A DNA stretch of 7,341 bases from Betaproteobacteria bacterium (GTDB lineage: Bacteria; Pseudomonadota; Gammaproteobacteria; Burkholderiales; SG8-39), in contig JAFAGU010000088.1 in the NCBI GenBank assembly GCA_019237595.1, forward strand, positions 1-7,341, given 5' to 3'. The notes beneath the pieces were generated by a model that ran no database searches, had not been told where the DNA came from, and saw nothing but the letters and a program-made list of their open reading frames with translations. This document shows, piece after piece, positions 6,866 to 7,341 of the stretch. Position numbers and translations under genes: made by a program. How positions within the stretch are numbered: position 1 is the stretch's first letter; every line of letters starts with the position of its first letter.

Positions 6866-7341
6866 ATGGACCGCAGAACGTTCCTGAAGACCGGAGCCGG
6901 CGCCGCCGGCGCCACGCTCGCCGCGCCCTACGTCGCGCGGGGCCAGTCGCCCCTCACGCTGCGCTGGGCGCACTTCGCGCAGGAGGACCACCCCGCCAAC
7001 ACCGCGGCGAAGCAGTTCGCGAGCCGGGTCGAGAGCCGCACGAACGGCGCCATCAAAATCAACATCTTCCCCAACAACGTCCTGGGCGGCCCGCCGGAGC
7101 AGGCGCAGCAGCTGAAGCTCGGCGCGATCGACATGGGCCTGCCCACGCAGGGCCAGCTCGACAAGTTCGACGTCGCCTTCGGGGCCGTGATGCTCCCCTT
7201 CATCTGGGACAGCCCCGAGCACTGCTTCCGGGTGCTCGACGGCCCCGGCATGGCGTGGCTCGCCCCGCTCGCCGAGAAGCAGGGCTTCATCCTGCTCCGC
7301 AACTGGGACTACGGGTTCCGCAACGTCACGAACAGCGTTCG
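6866..7341 (+). CDS. TRAP transporter solute-binding protein, DctP type (3'-truncated by window edge)
   Basis: The first 158 residues of a periplasmic solute receptor that delivers substrate to the upstream DctQM permease; family members are about 320-370 residues, so slightly under half is visible. The N-terminus has a twin-arginine signal: MDRRTFLK (R3, R4, F6, L7, K8), a weakly hydrophobic Ala/Gly stretch, and a probable cleavage near residues 24-27. The mature part starts TLRWAHFAQEDHP and has DctP features such as FPNNVLGGPPEQAQQLKLGAIDM, MLPFIWDS and GFRNVTNS at the end of the fragment. R152 in GFRNVTN lies where DctP proteins have a conserved region that includes carboxylate-contacting arginines, so an acid ligand is likely, though this exact residue cannot be aligned by eye. 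The start is fixed by a strong ribosome site at 6854-6860. It is probably co-transcribed with dctQM. The family call is secure and the ligand cannot be named. Confidence 0.94.
   Translation, partial: MDRRTFLKTGAGAAGATLAAPYVARGQSPLTLRWAHFAQEDHPANTAAKQFASRVESRTNGAIKINIFPNNVLGGPPEQAQQLKLGAIDMGLPTQGQLDKFDVAFGAVMLPFIWDSPEHCFRVLDGPGMAWLAPLAEKQGFILLRNWDYGFRNVTNSV

Noticed and set aside
4159..6915. A minus-strand open frame of over 900 codons that covers the SDR and the whole TRAP permease gene in antisense.
   Set aside because: Only the last 267 codons look like protein. The upstream part is low-complexity, rich in H, E, R and D, as expected opposite GC-rich membrane-protein codons. The plus-strand DctQM has clear family motifs.
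1..7341. tRNA, rRNA, CRISPR, insertion sequence, attachment site, toxin-antitoxin or defence genes.
   Set aside because: No cloverleaf, spaced direct repeats, transposase motifs or terminal inverted repeats were seen on reading either strand, and almost every base belongs to a recognised gene.

Overview
The window is GC-rich (roughly two thirds G+C by eye, with strong G/C preference at third codon positions) and almost wholly coding. It looks like a chromosome segment of a proteobacterium, most likely a betaproteobacterium or close relative. The reasons are the mfd/serB neighbourhood, a SerB without ACT domains, the high GC, and a TRAP uptake system with a short-chain dehydrogenase. No taxonomic marker is present, so this is inference.

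Left part (1-4146, plus strand): a compact run of three genes. It begins inside mfd (transcription-repair coupling factor, N-terminus cut by the window edge), continues with a small exported Sel1-repeat protein, and ends with serB (phosphoserine phosphatase). Each junction is a 4-base start/stop overlap (ATGA, then GTGA), so the three are probably co-transcribed and translationally coupled. They do not share an obvious pathway.

Right part (4159-7341): a small catabolic-type module. A classical SDR dehydrogenase is read leftwards, tail to tail with serB. Back to back with it across only 27 bases lies a TRAP transporter operon read rightwards: a fused DctQ-DctM membrane protein, then a DctP-type periplasmic solute-binding protein with a twin-arginine signal, cut by the right edge. 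The likely division of labour is capture of an organic or sugar acid by DctP, sodium-driven import by DctQM, and NAD-linked oxidation or reduction by the SDR. The substrate cannot be read from the sequence.

The most interesting non-coding signal is a TTGT-ATG-ACAA palindrome centred on the start codon of the TRAP gene. It fits the operator pattern of FadR-subfamily GntR repressors. No regulator gene lies in the window. I see no tRNA, rRNA, CRISPR array, insertion sequence, phage or defence gene, and no stretch over 300 bases without a gene. I did not find evidence of an undescribed system; the window is mostly ordinary chromosome with a plausible, substrate-unknown uptake and oxidation cassette.
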